Shown here piece by piece: positions 38,716 to 40,993 of a stretch of 40,993 nt of DNA. How positions within the stretch are numbered: the first letter of the stretch is position 1; each line of letters opens with the position of its first letter. A program made the position numbers and the translations under genes. This stretch comes from an uncultured Bacteroidales bacterium. GTDB lineage: Bacteria; Bacteroidota; Bacteroidia; Bacteroidales; P3. The stretch lies in the NCBI GenBank assembly GCA_946406015.1, contig CAMJJD010000016.1, positions 1 through 40,993 on the forward strand. Direction: 5' to 3'. The notes under the pieces are model-generated. The model had not been told where the DNA came from, did no database searches, and saw nothing but the letters and a program-made list of their open reading frames with translations.

Positions 38716-40993
38716 ATGCCTCAATTCACTCACCTCCATGTGCATTCGCACTATTCGATGCTCGACGGCATGTCGAAGATTCCCGACCTGGTCAACAAGG
38801 CCCGTCGCGACGGCATGTATGCCATGGCCCTGACCGACCACGGCAATATGTTCGGTATCAAAGACTTCCTCGACACTGTCGCGAAGGAGAATGGCAAGGT
38901 GAAGAACCGCATCAAGGAACTTGAGGCGCAAATCAAGGAGACGGAGGAGCTGTACACGAATACCGACGTACCGGAAGGCACGCCGAAGCTAAGTGAACTG
39001 CAGGAGGAATTGGAGAAGGTAAAGGGACAGATTTTCAAGCCCATTGTGGGCACCGAAGCTTATTGTGCACGGCGCTCACTGTATGACAAAGACAAGAATC
39101 TCAAGGAGATCAATCCCGAGACGGGACGCGACCGCATCGTCGACAGCAGCGGCTACCACCTTATCCTGCTGGCCAAAAACCTGAAGGGATATCACTCGCT
39201 TTGCAAGCTAGCCTCGATTGCCTATACCGACGGTTTCTACACTCGTCCACGCATCGACCACGAGGTGCTGAAGCAGTACCGCGAAGGACTCATCTGCTGT
39301 TCGGCCTGCCTCGGCGGCGAGATACCGCAGCTCATCATGAAAGGCGACTTGGAAGGCGCCGAGCGGGCGGTGCTATGGTTCAAGGAGGTGTTCGGCGACG
39401 ACTACTATATAGAGCTCATGCGCCACAAGACCGACAAGCCCAATGCCAACTACCAGACCTACGAGCTGCAGGAGCGGGTGAACCCCGTGCTGATTGAACT
39501 CGCACGGAAGCACAATATAAAGATTGTCGCCACCAACGACACCCACTTCGTGCTGGAAGAGCACGGCGAGGCGCACGACCACCTCATCTGCCTGGCTACC
39601 CAGAAGGACTTCGACGACCCCAACCGCATGCACTACACCAAGCAGGAATGGCTGAAGAGTCCGGACGAGATGGCCGCCGTCTTTGCCGACCTGCCCGAGG
39701 CGCTGGAAAACACCATGGAGGTGGCCGCCAAAGTGGAGACATACAGCATCGACAGCGACCCGCTGATGCCCGTGTTCCCCATACCCGAAAGCTTCGGCTC
39801 GGAGGAGGAATGGCGAGCCAAGTTCACCGACCAGCAGCTGTTCGACGAGTTCACGCAGAACGAGCGTCACGAGGTGGTGCTCAGCCCCGAAGCCGCCGAG
39901 AAGAAGGTGAAGCGTCTGGGCGGCTACGAACGCCTGCGGCGCATCAAATTCGAGGCCGACTACCTGGAACATTTGGTGTGGCAGGGCGCCCACAAGCGTT
40001 ACGGCGAGGAACTGAGCGACGAGGTGAAAGAGCGCATCATCTTCGAGCTGCACACCATCAAGACCATGGGATTCCCCGGCTACTTCCTCATCGTGAGCGA
40101 CTATATCCGCGCGGCCCGCGAGGAGCTGGGAGTCTCGGTGGGACCCGGACGTGGCTCGGCGGCCGGCAGCGTGGTAGCCTACTGCCTCTGGATCACCGAC
40201 CTCGACCCCTTGCGCTACGACCTGCTGTTCGAGCGCTTCCTCAACCCCGACCGCATCTCGCTGCCCGATATCGACGTCGACTTCGACGACGCCGGCCGCG
40301 GTCGTGTCCTCGAATGGGTGACACAGAAGTACGGCAAAGAGCGCGTGGCACATATCATCACCTACGGCACCATGGCCACCAAGAGTTCCATCGCCGACGT
40401 GGGCCGCGTGGAGAAGGTGCCGCTCGAGACGGTGAACAGTCTCAAGAAGCTTATCCCCGACCGCGGATTCCCCGACAACATCAAGGACGAGAAAGGCAAG
40501 CCTCCCAAGGTGAACCTCAAAAACTGCTACAAGTACATCCCCGAGCTGCGCCGCATCATGGAGGGACCTGACGAGAAGATGAAGCAGATGCTCACCTATG
40601 CCGAAGAGCTGGAGGACACCAACCGGCAGATAGGCATCCACGCCTGCGGCGTCATCATCGGCTCGCAGGACATCACCAATGTGGCACCGGTGTGCGTCAT
40701 CAACGACAAGGAGAGCGGCGAAGATGTGCTGGTGACGCAGTATGACGGCCACGTGGTGGAGAACGTGGGCCTCATCAAGATGGACTTCCTTGGGTTGAAG
40801 AACCTCACCATCATCAAGAACTGCATCCAAATGGTGAAGAAGACCCGTGGCGAGGATGTCGACGTAGACCATCTGCCGCTCGACGACCAACTGACCTACA
40901 AACTCTTCTGCGAAGGCAACACGGTGGGTGTGTTCCAATTCGAGTCGGCCGGCATGCAGAAGTACCTGCGCGAGCTGCAGCCCCACGTCATCG
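38716..40993 (+). CDS. dnaE: DNA polymerase III alpha subunit (3' end cut by window)
   Basis: This is the replicative polymerase. The frame is open to the window end, giving 759 residues of about 1250. The PHP domain begins THLHVHSHYSMLDG (residues 5-18). A charged, coiled-coil-like insertion of about 50 residues (about 60-112, with KVKNRIKELEAQIKETEEL) interrupts the PHP domain before FKPIVGTEAYCARR; Bacteroidota DnaE proteins have similar insertions. The palm has GPGRGSAAGS (from residue 476) and PDIDVDFDD, with catalytic Asp 520 and 522. HACGVIIG and FLGLKNLT follow. The start is the ATG directly before the PHP motif. No neighbours downstream can be seen. Confidence 0.96.
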   Translation, partial: MPQFTHLHVHSHYSMLDGMSKIPDLVNKARRDGMYAMALTDHGNMFGIKDFLDTVAKENGKVKNRIKELEAQIKETEELYTNTDVPEGTPKLSELQEELEKVKGQIFKPIVGTEAYCARRSLYDKDKNLKEINPETGRDRIVDSSGYHLILLAKNLKGYHSLCKLASIAYTDGFYTRPRIDHEVLKQYREGLICCSACLGGEIPQLIMKGDLEGAERAVLWFKEVFGDDYYIELMRHKTDKPNANYQTYELQERVNPVLIELARKHNIKIVATNDTHFVLEEHGEAHDHLICLATQKDFDDPNRMHYTKQEWLKSPDEMAAVFADLPEALENTMEVAAKVETYSIDSDPLMPVFPIPESFGSEEEWRAKFTDQQLFDEFTQNERHEVVLSPEAAEKKVKRLGGYERLRRIKFEADYLEHLVWQGAHKRYGEELSDEVKERIIFELHTIKTMGFPGYFLIVSDYIRAAREELGVSVGPGRGSAAGSVVAYCLWITDLDPLRYDLLFERFLNPDRISLPDIDVDFDDAGRGRVLEWVTQKYGKERVAHIITYGTMATKSSIADVGRVEKVPLETVNSLKKLIPDRGFPDNIKDEKGKPPKVNLKNCYKYIPELRRIMEGPDEKMKQMLTYAEELEDTNRQIGIHACGVIIGSQDITNVAPVCVINDKESGEDVLVTQYDGHVVENVGLIKMDFLGLKNLTIIKNCIQMVKKTRGEDVDVDHLPLDDQLTYKLFCEGNTVGVFQFESAGMQKYLRELQPHVI

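Noticed and set aside
39373-40986. 537-residue open frame on the minus strand inside dnaE
   Set aside because: dnaE has intact PHP and palm motifs in the plus frame, open to the end of the window. The minus frame is a shadow.

Overview
The window looks like a G+C-rich member of the Bacteroidales (Bacteroidota), probably from a gut or rumen lineage. The evidence is a full-length SprA/Sov translocon of the type IX secretion system, BlaI/M56 and TonB-receptor genes of the Bacteroidota kind, promoters of the TTTG-N19/20-TAnnTTTG type, and an almost complete lack of Shine-Dalgarno sequences. The genus cannot be told from the sequence alone.

Layout. 1-986 holds the end of a uridine-kinase-like nucleoside kinase. 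1133-17787 is a long minus-strand run, read from right to left: M64 peptidase, beta-helix lipoprotein, ruvA, sprA, TPR protein, DedA protein, sufS, a small A+T-rich four-helix-bundle (23S intervening-sequence protein) gene inside an inverted repeat, recN and aroK. 17885-19502 (plus) carries a YrdC/Sua5 protein and panC. 19505-22346 (minus) is a sigma factor, a single-pass membrane protein and two outer-membrane proteins. aroQ (minus) follows. 23046-27838 (plus) is a BlaI repressor, an M56 sensor peptidase with an odd C-terminal domain, a TonB-dependent receptor and an SDR oxidoreductase, with twin palindromes upstream. 27916-32215 (minus) holds a pentapeptide-repeat/channel-like fusion, gdhA and nadB. 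32527-35955 (plus) is a large secreted repeat protein that lacks a sorting domain. recJ and tRNA-Cys (both minus) follow, and the window closes inside dnaE (plus).

Most genes are housekeeping: DNA repair and replication (recN, ruvA, recJ, dnaE), shikimate pathway (aroK, aroQ), cofactors (panC, nadB, sufS) and nitrogen (gdhA). Envelope functions are sprA, the barrel proteins, the TonB receptor and the lipoprotein.

The most striking signal is not a gene. More than ten patches of degenerate short tandem repeats, with periods of 7, 8, 9 or 11 bases, are scattered through the window. Many lie in spacers, often as inverted pairs or touching a stop codon. Others lie in frame inside panC, ruvA, nadB, a putative anti-sigma gene and the M56 gene. 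One inverted pair encloses the four-helix-bundle gene, giving an arrangement like a 23S rRNA intervening sequence but placed between protein genes.
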